Shown here one piece after another: positions 7,432 through 15,016 of a stretch of 21,261 nucleotides of DNA. Source of the DNA: an uncultured Oscillospiraceae bacterium (GTDB taxonomy: Bacteria; Bacillota; Clostridia; Oscillospirales; Oscillospiraceae); the NCBI GenBank assembly GCA_934661135.1, contig CAKUJA010000038.1, positions 1 to 21,261 of the forward strand. Reading direction: 5' to 3'. Both the position numbers and the translations under genes were made by a program. Every line of letters begins with the position of its first letter. Positions within the stretch are counted from its first letter, which is position 1. The notes beneath the pieces are model-generated. The model saw only the letters and a list, made by a program, of their open reading frames with translations. It was not told the DNA's origin and ran no database searches.

Positions 7432-8092
7432 TGATGAAAAGCTGCTTGTGAAGGGCATTAAGTTTAATCTGGAAAACGACGGATATGAGGTTGTGACCGG
7501 AGCCGACGGCATGGAGGCCGTGGAGCTGGCATCGGCCGGGGATGTTGACCTCATCATCCTCGACCTGATGATGCCGCGGATGGACGGCTTGGAGGCCTGC
7601 ACGAAAATCCGGGATTTTTCTGATGTGCCGATCATTATGCTGACGGCAAAATCGGAGGATATGGACAAGCTGATGGGCTTTGAGCACGGCGCGGACGATT
7701 ATCTGACGAAGCCGTTTAACATTCTGGAGCTGAAGGCACGCATCCGCGCGCTGCTGCGGCGCTCAGGTCCGGCGAAGAAGGCGCAGGAGGACGCGCTGCT
7801 GCGCTGCGATCAGATTGCGCTCGACCGCGGCGCGAGAAACGCGTATAAGGACGATGTCTCGGTGGAGCTGACGCAGAAGGAATATGACCTGATTGAGCTT
7901 TTGATGCGCAACCCGAACCGCGTCTACTCCCGCGAGGCGCTGCTGGACGCGATCTGGGGATATGACAGCAGCAGCGACATCCGCACGGTGGACGTGCACA
8001 TTCGCCGTCTGCGGGAAAAGCTCGAACGTACTCCGGCACAGCCGGAGCACATCCTGACAAAGTGGGGAGTTGGCTACTATTTCAAGTTCTAA
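7412..8092 (+). CDS. OmpR/PhoB-family response regulator
   Basis: A 226-residue DNA-binding regulator. The receiver domain (about 1-118) has Asp7 and Asp8, the phosphate-accepting Asp51 in LIILDLMMPRMDG, Thr78 and Lys100 in LTKPF. The winged-helix output domain spans about 125-226 and ends in the usual RTVDVHIRRLREKLE and GVGYYFKF. It resembles PhoP/WalR-type regulators, but its target genes cannot be read from the window. GGAGG at 7401-7405 supports ATG 7412. It overlaps comEA upstream and the kinase gene downstream, so it is probably co-translated with both. Confidence 0.93.
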   Translation: MKILVVDDEKLLVKGIKFNLENDGYEVVTGADGMEAVELASAGDVDLIILDLMMPRMDGLEACTKIRDFSDVPIIMLTAKSEDMDKLMGFEHGADDYLTKPFNILELKARIRALLRRSGPAKKAQEDALLRCDQIALDRGARNAYKDDVSVELTQKEYDLIELLMRNPNRVYSREALLDAIWGYDSSSDIRTVDVHIRRLREKLERTPAQPEHILTKWGVGYYFKF

Positions 8093-9515
8093 ACGGCGGC
8101 TGCGCCTGCCGACAAGCTCACAGCTTCGCAACGCGCTGGCCTATCTGGTGGTGCTGGCGCTGGGGCTGCTGCTGCTCAATCTCTTTTCCAGGCGCACAAC
8201 GCGGGAGCTGATGTTCCGCGCAAAATATACCTCGGCGCAGGACAAGATGCAGGTGGTGGCGTCGGCGTTTTCCGGCGTCGACCCGCTGACGGCGGAGACC
8301 GTCGACCAGGTGATCGCCGTGCTCGGCGATCTCAACGTCACGCGGCTGATCGTGACGAACGCGGAGGGCATTGCGCTCTACGATTCATCGGAAACACAGA
8401 ATGCCGCCGGGCGGCGGATTTTGCTGCCCGCGGTCATCGAAGCGCTGGAGGGAAACGACGTGTTCCACAGCGCCTATCAGGACGCGGCGCTGCTGAGCTA
8501 TGCGGCGGTGCCGATTCTCGATCAGGAGAGTCTGTCCGGTTGCGTATATATGATGGAATATGACGCGGAGCAGGGGCAGGTGATTGCCAATCTGGAACGG
8601 ACGCTGGTTCAGGGATCGCTGCTGCTGTTGGGCATGGTGCTGCTCTGCTCCTTTTTTTTCGCGATGACAGGCTCCCGCCGGATGCGGAAGATTTTGACGT
8701 CGATGCGGCTGGTGCGCGAGGGCGAGTACAGCCACAAAATCCAGATGCGCGGCTCGGACGAGCTGGCGACGCTGGCAACGGAATTTAACAAGCTGACCGA
8801 CCGGCTGCAGGAATCGGAGGCGCAGCAGCGGCAGTTTGTGTCGGATGCATCGCATGAGCTGAAAACGCCGCTGGCGTCGATCAAGCTGCTGTCGGACTCG
8901 ATTTTGCAGAACGAGATGGACCCGGACACAATGCGGGAATTTGTGGCGGACATCGGCAACGAGGCCGACCGGTTGACGCGCATGACGCAGAAGCTCCTCA
9001 CGCTCAACCGCGCGGAAAGCGCCGAGGTGGAGCATGAGATTGTCGATCTGAGCGTGACGCTCTCGAGCGTGTTCCGGATGCTGGTGCCGCTGGCAGACAG
9101 CCAGCAGATCAAGCTGACGGCCAACGTCGACCGGAGCTGCACAATTCTCGCGTTTGAGGACGACGCGTACCAGATCATGTTCAACCTCGTGGAAAACGGG
9201 ATTAAATACAACCGGCCGGGCGGAAAGGTACACGTGTGCGTCACGCACACCGAGGAGGACGTGGTGTTCTCGGTGCAGGACACGGGCGTCGGCATCCCGG
9301 CGGACGCAGTGGAGCATATTTTCGAGCGCTTTTACCGCGTGGACAAGGCGCGCTCGCGGCAGGCGGGCGGCTCGGGTCTCGGCCTGTCGATTGTGCACGA
9401 TCTGGTGGAGCGCAATTTCGGCGCAATTCGCGTGGACAGCGAACCCGGCAGCGGGACGTGCTTCACGGTGACGTTCCCATACTTTGGCGCAGGAGGGGTA
9501 GACGATGCGGATTAG
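8070..9515 (+). CDS. Membrane sensor histidine kinase
   Basis: A kinase of about 481 residues, partner of the preceding regulator. Two membrane segments (about 22-40 and 183-200) enclose an extracytoplasmic sensor domain of about 140 residues. A HAMP region (about 203-255) and a HisKA helix with His262 in SHELKTPL follow. The ATPase part has the N box NLVENGIKYN (Asn376), G1 DTGVGIP (Asp404), the F box FERFYRV and G2 GGSGLGLSIV. The start is uncertain. The TTG at 8070 is the first start codon in frame, but its GGGGAG motif is directly adjacent, so initiation may instead be coupled or at a nearby CTG (8100 or 8106). No ATG precedes residue 48. The gene overlaps the regulator by 23 nt. Confidence 0.9.
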   Translation: MATISSSKRRLRLPTSSQLRNALAYLVVLALGLLLLNLFSRRTTRELMFRAKYTSAQDKMQVVASAFSGVDPLTAETVDQVIAVLGDLNVTRLIVTNAEGIALYDSSETQNAAGRRILLPAVIEALEGNDVFHSAYQDAALLSYAAVPILDQESLSGCVYMMEYDAEQGQVIANLERTLVQGSLLLLGMVLLCSFFFAMTGSRRMRKILTSMRLVREGEYSHKIQMRGSDELATLATEFNKLTDRLQESEAQQRQFVSDASHELKTPLASIKLLSDSILQNEMDPDTMREFVADIGNEADRLTRMTQKLLTLNRAESAEVEHEIVDLSVTLSSVFRMLVPLADSQQIKLTANVDRSCTILAFEDDAYQIMFNLVENGIKYNRPGGKVHVCVTHTEEDVVFSVQDTGVGIPADAVEHIFERFYRVDKARSRQAGGSGLGLSIVHDLVERNFGAIRVDSEPGSGTCFTVTFPYFGAGGVDDAD

Positions 9516-10410
9516 GCTCTTTGCGCTGCTCCTTGTATGCCTGCTGCTTGGCGGCTGCGCGCGCGCGGAGACGCGCGGCGAGATGGCAAGGCCAATCGAT
9601 TTTTATGAATGCGCAGCGGACGGCACGGCGGATTACGGCAGCGCTGGCGGCGCGCTGCGGCCGGTGACGGTAGACCTCGGCCGGCAGACGGTCACGCCGC
9701 AGGAGGTGCTGAACCGGTATTTGCGCTGGTCGGGCGGCGCGGAATACGTTTCACCGTTTCCGGAAGAATTGGAGGGGACGGCGCTGCTGCGTAACAACGG
9801 CATTTTGGAGCTGCGGTTCAACAGCGCCTTCTCCGCGCTCAGCGGTGCGTCGCTGACACTGGCCGCGGCGGGGTTGACGCTGACGCTGACGCAGCTCGAC
9901 GGCGTGGACGGTCTTCGTATCAGCGCCAATGGCGCGATTCTCTCGGCACAGTGGCCGGACGTGTTTACGCCGGAGAGCTTTTTGCTGGCGGACACCTCGG
10001 CGGAAAACCCGGAATATGCGGTGCAGCTCTACTTTCTGGACGCAGAGCGGCATCTGACCGCGCAGCGGCGGATGATCGCCTGCGGCGACCGGTCGCTGCT
10101 GCCGGAGATGGCGGTGAACGCGCTGCTGGCGGGGCCGGCCGGCCATTCGGTGGTGCAGGCTGTCCCGGCAGGGACGACGCTGCTGGACTGCACAGTGGAG
10201 GACCGGCTGTGTACGGTGGTGTTTTCCGAGGAATTTACGGCGTGCGACACGGACGCGGACAGCGCCGAGGCTGCAGTACACGCGGTGGTGCTGACGCTCT
10301 GCTCGCTCGAGACCGTGGAGCAGGTGCAGCTGCAGATTCTAGGCGGCGCAACACTGCAATATTGCGCGATTGACGCGCCGCTCTCACCCGGCAGCAATTG
10401 GACAAACTGA
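9505..10410 (+). CDS. GerMN-domain lipoprotein
   Basis: A 301-residue predicted lipoprotein. The lipobox LLLGGC places the lipid-modified Cys at 18. Two tandem GerMN-like domains follow, at about 60-165 (a degenerate copy) and 170-292, where VQLYFLD and VPAGTTLLDCTVEDRLCTVVFSEEF are typical. GerMN proteins include Bacillus GerM, involved in sporulation and germination, and also lipoproteins next to two-component systems in other Gram-positives. Which role applies here is unknown. AGGAGGGG lies just before the ATG at 9505. The 11-nt overlap with the kinase gene suggests it belongs to the signalling system, perhaps as an accessory envelope protein. A terminator follows directly. Confidence 0.85.
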   Translation: MRIRLFALLLVCLLLGGCARAETRGEMARPIDFYECAADGTADYGSAGGALRPVTVDLGRQTVTPQEVLNRYLRWSGGAEYVSPFPEELEGTALLRNNGILELRFNSAFSALSGASLTLAAAGLTLTLTQLDGVDGLRISANGAILSAQWPDVFTPESFLLADTSAENPEYAVQLYFLDAERHLTAQRRMIACGDRSLLPEMAVNALLAGPAGHSVVQAVPAGTTLLDCTVEDRLCTVVFSEEFTACDTDADSAEAAVHAVVLTLCSLETVEQVQLQILGGATLQYCAIDAPLSPGSNWTN

Positions 10411-10415
10411 AACAA

Positions 10416-10446
10416 AAAACCGTCAGGACGCGGTCCTGACGGTTTT
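10416..10446 (+). terminator. Terminator after the GerMN lipoprotein gene
   Basis: A perfect 14-bp stem (10416-10429 with 10433-10446) and a 3-nt GCG loop, starting 5 bases after the stop codon. A second terminator at 10612-10644 is nearly the same sequence. Confidence 0.88.
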
Positions 10447-10578
10447 GCAGCGGGTCGAAAAGTCTTTTCGACCCGCTGCCCGTCCAGCTTTTCAAGCTTA
10501 AAAAGCTGGAAAAGCTGCTTGATTGAACGCGAAGGGGGCTCTTTGCCCCCTTCACTCTTCCCCCGCGACTCTGTCGCA
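10447..10578. repeat. Hairpin-cluster repeat, copy A
   Basis: Four hairpins in a row: a stem of up to 16 bp at 10447-10479, one at 10484-10509 (CCAGCTTTT with AAAAAGCTGG), a 9-bp stem GAAGGGGGC/GCCCCCTTC at 10531-10553, and GCGAC/GTCGC at about 10565-10577. The part 10454-10545 matches 16455-16547 over most of its length. It lies between convergent genes and between two near-identical terminators. The rest of the gene gap, to 10611, holds only a T-run/A-run pair. Confidence 0.75.
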
Positions 10579-10611
10579 AACCTGCATTTCACCGTTTTTT
10601 GACAGTCTCAA

Positions 10612-10644
10612 AAAAACCGTCAGGACGCTGTCCTGACGGTTTTT
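10612..10644 (-). terminator. Terminator after the small four-Cys gene
   Basis: A 15-bp stem (10612-10626 with 10630-10644) and a 3-nt loop. On the minus strand it is followed by seven T, and it begins 2 bases past the stop codon of the gene at 10647. Its stem matches the terminator at 10416-10446, with only the middle loop base changed. Confidence 0.85.
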
Positions 10645-10646
10645 GA

Positions 10647-10853
10647 TTACAGAGAATAGTCCTTCGGAATGCCGGTCTCCGGCAGCGGCTTGGCGCGGCT
10701 CGGCACACGCTTGAGCGGATCGTAGCGGAAGCGGCGGCAATGGTGCGTACGCGGCACGACGCCGCAGAAGCGGCAGATCACGGCGTCCTCGTCGACCCTC
10801 GCGGAAAATTGGCAGTAAGTACAGTAGCGGTCGATCTTTTTGCGGAACAGCAA
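10647..10853 (-). CDS. Small conserved four-Cys (zinc-ribbon-like) protein
   Basis: A 68-residue basic protein with Cys11-x2-Cys14 and Cys27-x2-Cys30, then His-Cys-Arg-Arg-Phe-Arg-Tyr-Asp-Pro and RVPSRAKPLPE. It resembles unnamed small proteins that I recall from many Clostridia with the same CxxC pairs and the FRYDPLKRVP core. No function is known to me; zinc or nucleic-acid binding is a guess. The start is a TTG at 10853, with AGGAGAG seven bases upstream. The ATG at 10860 belongs to another frame that lacks the conserved motifs. It starts 3 bases after the ylbJ stop and is probably co-transcribed with ylbJ. Confidence 0.8.
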   Translation of the reverse strand: MLFRKKIDRYCTYCQFSARVDEDAVICRFCGVVPRTHHCRRFRYDPLKRVPSRAKPLPETGIPKDYSL

Positions 10854-10856
10854 GCG

Positions 10857-11948
10857 TCATCTCTCCTTTGCTCGTTTTCGTCTATTATACAGGCTGGCAC
10901 GTGAAATATCCAGTCTCAATTTCAGGAAGCACAGGCAGAATCCGGCGCAGACGGCCGCGTTGACTCCCCAAAAGGGCAGATGGTACGTCCTCTGCATGGC
11001 GGGAACAGCGTCCGGCGGGAGCAGCCGCGCAGCAAGAAGCGTCAGCACAGCGGCCAGCGCACCCTGAAGGAGCTTCGCAGGCAGGATGCCGCGGCCGGAA
11101 AGACCGGCTGACGCGAGAACGGCCTTCGTTTGCATCCAGACGCAGAGACCGCCGAAGCCGAGGAAAAATGAGGCCGCAGCGAGCTTCCACACAAGCGGCA
11201 GCGCCAGCGTGCCGAGGGCGGCAATGCCGCCGGAAAGCTCGAGCAGGCCGGACAGCAGCGTGCAGGCTGCCGGTGGGAGAAACACCTGCGCGGCAAGCGT
11301 ACAAAGGCGTGAGAGGACGAAAAAGGCGGTGACAAACAGCGTCACTTGCAGCACGGACTGCCCGGCGGCGCGCACGGCATCCACAAAGGCGCCGGATTTT
11401 ACAGCCGGGGATGGGTGCGCTGCCTGCGGCAGGCCGCGCGGCGCGCCGGACGGACGGAACAGCAGTCCGACGGCCAGCGCCGAGACCAGATGAATCGCCC
11501 AGAGCAGCAGACACCACGGCAGACCGAGACCAAGCACCTGCCCGGCGACGCCGAACAGGAACGCGGGGCCTGCGTTATTGCAGAAGCGGAGCAGGTAGTC
11601 GGCTTCCTGCGCGGAAAGCTGGCCGGCCTGATAGAGCACGGCGACGGACTGTGCGCCGCTCGGATAGCCGCCGACCGCGCCGAACAGCCAAGCGCTGCCA
11701 CCGGCGCCAGACGTGCGGAACACACGGCGAAACAGCGGCGCAAGCAGGCGGGCGAGCCACCCGGTCAGGCCGAGGTTGGCCGCAAGGTTGACGCAGATGA
11801 AAAACGGGAACAGCGACGGAACCAGCACCGAGAGGGAAAGCCGAAGGCCGTCGGTCACGGCGGCGGACGTCTGCTGCGGCAGAAGAAGCAGTGCCGCGAA
11901 CGCGGCCAGCAGCGCGGCGGACGGAAGCAGGGTTCGCAGGCGTTTCAT
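10857..11948 (-). CDS. ylbJ: YlbJ-like sporulation integral membrane protein
   Basis: A 363-residue polytopic membrane protein of the nucleoside-recognition (Gate) superfamily. Features typical of YlbJ are LVPSLFPFFICVN near the N-terminus, GAVGGYPSGAQSV, and FCNNAGPAFLFGV, with many hydrophobic segments on both sides. In Bacillus, ylbJ belongs to the sigma-E regulon and is needed for normal heat-resistant spores; the transported molecule is not firmly known. AGGAGGTGAT precedes the ATG. It is divergent from yqfC, another mother-cell sporulation gene, across a 65-bp gap, so the two may be controlled together. Confidence 0.85.
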   Translation of the reverse strand: MKRLRTLLPSAALLAAFAALLLLPQQTSAAVTDGLRLSLSVLVPSLFPFFICVNLAANLGLTGWLARLLAPLFRRVFRTSGAGGSAWLFGAVGGYPSGAQSVAVLYQAGQLSAQEADYLLRFCNNAGPAFLFGVAGQVLGLGLPWCLLLWAIHLVSALAVGLLFRPSGAPRGLPQAAHPSPAVKSGAFVDAVRAAGQSVLQVTLFVTAFFVLSRLCTLAAQVFLPPAACTLLSGLLELSGGIAALGTLALPLVWKLAAASFFLGFGGLCVWMQTKAVLASAGLSGRGILPAKLLQGALAAVLTLLAARLLPPDAVPAMQRTYHLPFWGVNAAVCAGFCLCFLKLRLDISRASLYNRRKRAKER

Positions 11949-12013
11949 AGGATCACCTCCGGCCTAAATCTATGACGCGGCGCATAGAGATAGAAGGAAA
12001 CGGAGGGACGATG

Positions 12014-12292
12014 ATGGGCATTCGGACATTTTTAACACGGATTTCCAGGCGGCTCGACCTGCCGGGCGACATTGTGGCAGGCTTGCCGCGGATGGAGCTG
12101 AACGGGTTTTCGGAGTGCAGCCTTGACCGGCACAACGGCATTCTGGAATACCACCGGGAGCGGATTGTCATCTCGCTGAACATCGGCATTGTCACGATTG
12201 AGGGCAGCGGACTGGAATTGCGGCAGATGCACCGGGAACGGCTCTGCGTCACCGGTCGGATTGCGCAGATCACATTTGGAGGGACGGCGTGA
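12014..12292 (+). CDS. yqfC: Sporulation protein YqfC (YabP/YqfC family)
   Basis: A 92-residue protein with the YabP/YqfC core: LDLPGDIVAGLPRMELNGF, then HNGILEYHRERIVISL, GIVTIEGSGLELRQM, and a C-terminal ERLCVTGRIAQITF. In Bacillus it is made in the mother cell under sigma-E, and its molecular role is unclear. Three ATGs are possible (11972, 12011, 12014). GGAGG at 12002-12006 sits 7 nt from 12014, which fits best. A CATAGAGA motif at 11983 vaguely resembles a sigma-E -10 box, but no good -35 box is visible. The stop shares one base with the yqfD ATG. Confidence 0.88.
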   Translation: MGIRTFLTRISRRLDLPGDIVAGLPRMELNGFSECSLDRHNGILEYHRERIVISLNIGIVTIEGSGLELRQMHRERLCVTGRIAQITFGGTA

Positions 12293-13491
12293 TGTGGCGG
12301 GTTGTGCAGTTTTTCCTCGGCTCCTGCGTGGTGCGGATCACGGGCGCCAGTCCGGAATGGGCGCTGGGGCGGATGACGCAGGCGCGGATTTTGACGCGCG
12401 AGGTGGAACCGGTCGACGAATTTACCATACAGGCGCGGATTTTACGGCGCGATCTGGCGCGCGCAGCGGAAGCGGCGGCGCAAGCAATGTGTGAGCTGCG
12501 CCTGGAACGAGCCGAGGGGTTCGGCGTGTTTGCCGCAGGACTGCGGCGGAGGTGGCTGTTTCCGGTTTGTATGGCTCTGGTGCTGGCGGCGGGGTATTTT
12601 GTACCGAAATTTGTGTTTTTCTACCGCGTGAGCGGAAACGAGCGCGTCCCGGCGGAGCGGATCTTACGGGAGCTGGAGGAGCTTGGCGTGGGATTCGGCA
12701 CATACGGACCGAAGATCAAGCCGCAAGCACTGAAAAACCGGATGCTGCTGCGAATCCCGGAGCTGCAATGGCTGACCGTCACGCAAAACGGGATGTGCGC
12801 GGAGGTGGTGGTGCGGGAGCGGCCGGAGACGGAGCCGGTTGCCGACCGGAGGACGCCGCGCGACATTGTGGCTTCGCGCGCGGGCGTGATTACGGAAACG
12901 CTCTGCTTCGAGGGAAACTGTCTGGTTGCGCCGGGGCAGGCCGTGGAGGAGGGACAGCTTTTGGTGTCCGCCTACACGGATTTGGAATTTAAAACGCAGG
13001 TCAGCGCCGCCAGCGCGGAGATCTACGCCCAAACGCTGCGGCGGACGGAGACGGTTCTGCCGGACAACGTGGTAGGGAAGGGCGAGGAGAGCGGGCGGCG
13101 GCGGTCAGTTTCGCTGCTTGTTGGAAAAAAACGAATTTTCCTCTGGGGAAGCAGTGGAAATTCGGGGGAGACTTGTGATAAAATAACAGAGCGAAAACTT
13201 TTCACGCTGCCGGGCGGCTATTCGCTGCCCATTGGACTTGAAATTGTCACACGGATTGCGTATGATACGTATGAAACGGCACTGGAGCCGGAAGCGGCGC
13301 AGGAGGCGCTGGAACAGCTCGCCGTGCAGCGCATCCGCAGCGACCTGATTGCGGGGACGGTGGAGCAGGTTTCCTACCGGATGGCACGGGAGGACGGACT
13401 GCTGCGGCTGGAGACCACCGCAGAATGTGAGGAAATGATCGCAAGGCCGCAGGCCGTGCGCATCTTACCGGCGGCGCAGGACGCGCCTTGA
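12292..13491 (+). CDS. yqfD: Sporulation protein YqfD
   Basis: A 399-residue membrane protein encoded directly after yqfC, as in most spore formers. One clear transmembrane segment lies at about 87-108. It is followed by a POTRA/FtsQ-like stretch (RVSGNERVPAERILRELEELG, then RIPELQWLTV) and a long external part. In Bacillus it belongs to the sigma-E regulon and is required for efficient sporulation, with unknown biochemistry. The ATG at 12292 overlaps the yqfC stop (TGATG), and GGAGGG lies 8 nt upstream; a GTG one codon earlier is less likely. phoH starts 15 bp after it. Confidence 0.88.
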   Translation: MWRVVQFFLGSCVVRITGASPEWALGRMTQARILTREVEPVDEFTIQARILRRDLARAAEAAAQAMCELRLERAEGFGVFAAGLRRRWLFPVCMALVLAAGYFVPKFVFFYRVSGNERVPAERILRELEELGVGFGTYGPKIKPQALKNRMLLRIPELQWLTVTQNGMCAEVVVRERPETEPVADRRTPRDIVASRAGVITETLCFEGNCLVAPGQAVEEGQLLVSAYTDLEFKTQVSAASAEIYAQTLRRTETVLPDNVVGKGEESGRRRSVSLLVGKKRIFLWGSSGNSGETCDKITERKLFTLPGGYSLPIGLEIVTRIAYDTYETALEPEAAQEALEQLAVQRIRSDLIAGTVEQVSYRMAREDGLLRLETTAECEEMIARPQAVRILPAAQDAP

Positions 13492-13506
13492 AAGAAGGAT
13501 GGTACT

Positions 13507-14508
13507 ATGACAACGGAACGGACGATCAACGCCGAGCGCGTCGAGCAGCTTATCGACGTATTTGGCTCGTTCGACGCAAATATCAAGCAGATTGAAGCGG
13601 AGTTCGGCGTCAAGGTGACAAACCGCGACACGGAGCTGAAAATTCAGGGAGACATCGAGCAGGTCGACTACGCGGCGCGCGCGATTGAAGCGCTGCTGTC
13701 GCTCTCGGCAAAGGGTGAGGAGATCGACGAGCAGAAGGTGCGCTACCTCATCTCGCTCGTCAAAACCGGCAACGAGGACAAGGTCGGCGAGATCGCCAAG
13801 GACGTTGTCTGCGTGACGGCGAAGGGCCGCCCGGTCAAGGCCAAGACGATCGGTCAGCAAAAGTATCTCAAGGCGATTGAGAAGAACACGATCACGATCG
13901 GCGTGGGGCCGGCCGGCACCGGCAAGACGTATCTCGCTGTGGCGCAGGCTGTGGCGGCGTTCCGTGCCAAGGAGGTCAACCGCATCATCCTGACGCGGCC
14001 GGCGGTCGAGGCGGGCGAGCGGCTCGGATTTTTGCCGGGGGATTTGCAGAACAAGGTTGACCCCTATCTGCGCCCGCTCTACGACGCGCTGTTTGATATG
14101 CTCGGCGCGGAGACCTACAACAAGTATCTCGAACGCGGGAACATCGAGGTTGCGCCGCTGGCCTATATGCGCGGGCGAACGCTGGACGACAGCTTCATCA
14201 TCCTCGATGAAGCACAGAACACGACGCGCGAGCAGATGAAGATGTTCCTGACGCGCCTTGGCTTCGGCTCAAAGATCGTCATCACCGGCGACGTGACGCA
14301 GATCGACCTGCCGGGCGACAAGGTAAGCGGTCTGAAGGAAGCCATCCGCGTGCTCGACGGCGTGGAGGACATTCAGATCTGCAAGCTGACGGCCAGCGAC
14401 GTGGTGCGCCATGTGCTGGTGCAGCGGATTGTCGCCGCCTACGACGCCTATGAAAAAACACGGCCGCCCGAGCAGCCGCGCAAATTTGTAAAGAGGAAAT
14501 TCAAATGA
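13507..14508 (+). CDS. phoH: PhoH-family ATPase
   Basis: A 333-residue P-loop ATPase. An N-terminal nucleic-acid-binding-like region (about 1-65) has FGSFDANIKQIEAEFGV and IQGD. The Walker A motif is GPAGTGKT (134-141), followed by the family motif ILTRPAVEAGERLGFLPGD. The Walker B motif is FIILDEAQN (230-238), and sensor-like ITGDVTQIDLPG follows. PhoH proteins (YbeZ in E. coli) work with YbeY in RNA metabolism, and some have RNA helicase activity. The C-terminal tail is basic (KFVKRKFK). AAGGATGG precedes the ATG. The last 4 nt overlap ybeY (ATGA). Confidence 0.95.
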   Translation: MTTERTINAERVEQLIDVFGSFDANIKQIEAEFGVKVTNRDTELKIQGDIEQVDYAARAIEALLSLSAKGEEIDEQKVRYLISLVKTGNEDKVGEIAKDVVCVTAKGRPVKAKTIGQQKYLKAIEKNTITIGVGPAGTGKTYLAVAQAVAAFRAKEVNRIILTRPAVEAGERLGFLPGDLQNKVDPYLRPLYDALFDMLGAETYNKYLERGNIEVAPLAYMRGRTLDDSFIILDEAQNTTREQMKMFLTRLGFGSKIVITGDVTQIDLPGDKVSGLKEAIRVLDGVEDIQICKLTASDVVRHVLVQRIVAAYDAYEKTRPPEQPRKFVKRKFK

Positions 14509-15002
14509 AGCATTCCATTGTAATTACCAGTGAAAAGAAGGGACTCGCCACGATTCCGGTGCGGCAGCACATCAAGCGCTGCATCACGGCGGCGCTCGAC
14601 GTGCAGGGCGTGGACGTGCCGTGCGAGATCAATGTGCTTGTCACCGACGACGCAGGCATCCGCGCGATCAACAAGGCATACCGCAACATTGACCGGGCAA
14701 CGGATGTGCTGTCGTTCCCGATGTTTGAGCTGACCCCCGGCGAGCTGCCGGAGGATTGGAGCGAATACCGCGACCCGGCGACGCGGAGGGTTCCGCTCGG
14801 GGACATGGCCATCTCGCTCGAGCGCGCGAAGGCGCAGGCGGCGGAGTTCGGCCACAGCGCGGAGCGCGAGGTAGGTTACCTGACAATCCACTCCGTGCTG
14901 CACCTGCTGGGATATGACCATGTGGACGAGGGGCCGATGAAGCGCCAGATGCGCGCCCGCGAGGAAGCGATTCTTGCGGAAATTGAGCTGCCGCGCGCAT
15001 AA
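14505..15002 (+). CDS. ybeY: Endoribonuclease YbeY, rRNA maturation factor
   Basis: A 165-residue metalloprotein with the family's zinc-binding motif H-x3-H-x5-H (His129, His133, His139 in IHSVLHLLGYDH). YbeY takes part in 16S rRNA 3'-end processing and ribosome quality control. INKAYRNIDRATDVLSFP (residues 55-72) and PLGDMAIS (97-104) are also conserved. Its ATG overlaps the phoH stop in an ATGA, and AAGAGG lies upstream. era follows after 14 bp. The pgpH-like and dgkA genes often found beside it in Firmicutes are missing. Confidence 0.95.
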   Translation: MKHSIVITSEKKGLATIPVRQHIKRCITAALDVQGVDVPCEINVLVTDDAGIRAINKAYRNIDRATDVLSFPMFELTPGELPEDWSEYRDPATRRVPLGDMAISLERAKAQAAEFGHSAEREVGYLTIHSVLHLLGYDHVDEGPMKRQMRAREEAILAEIELPRA

Positions 15003-15016
15003 GAAGGAGAACACGA

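Noticed and set aside
8385..9398. 337-residue open frame on the - strand
   Set aside because: It is antisense to the histidine kinase, whose motifs are complete, and its composition is that of a shadow frame.
10552..10860. 102-residue frame starting at an ATG that overlaps the ylbJ stop
   Set aside because: The ATGA overlap is attractive, but the ribosome binding site is too close and the conserved CxxC protein lies in the TTG-started frame at 10853.
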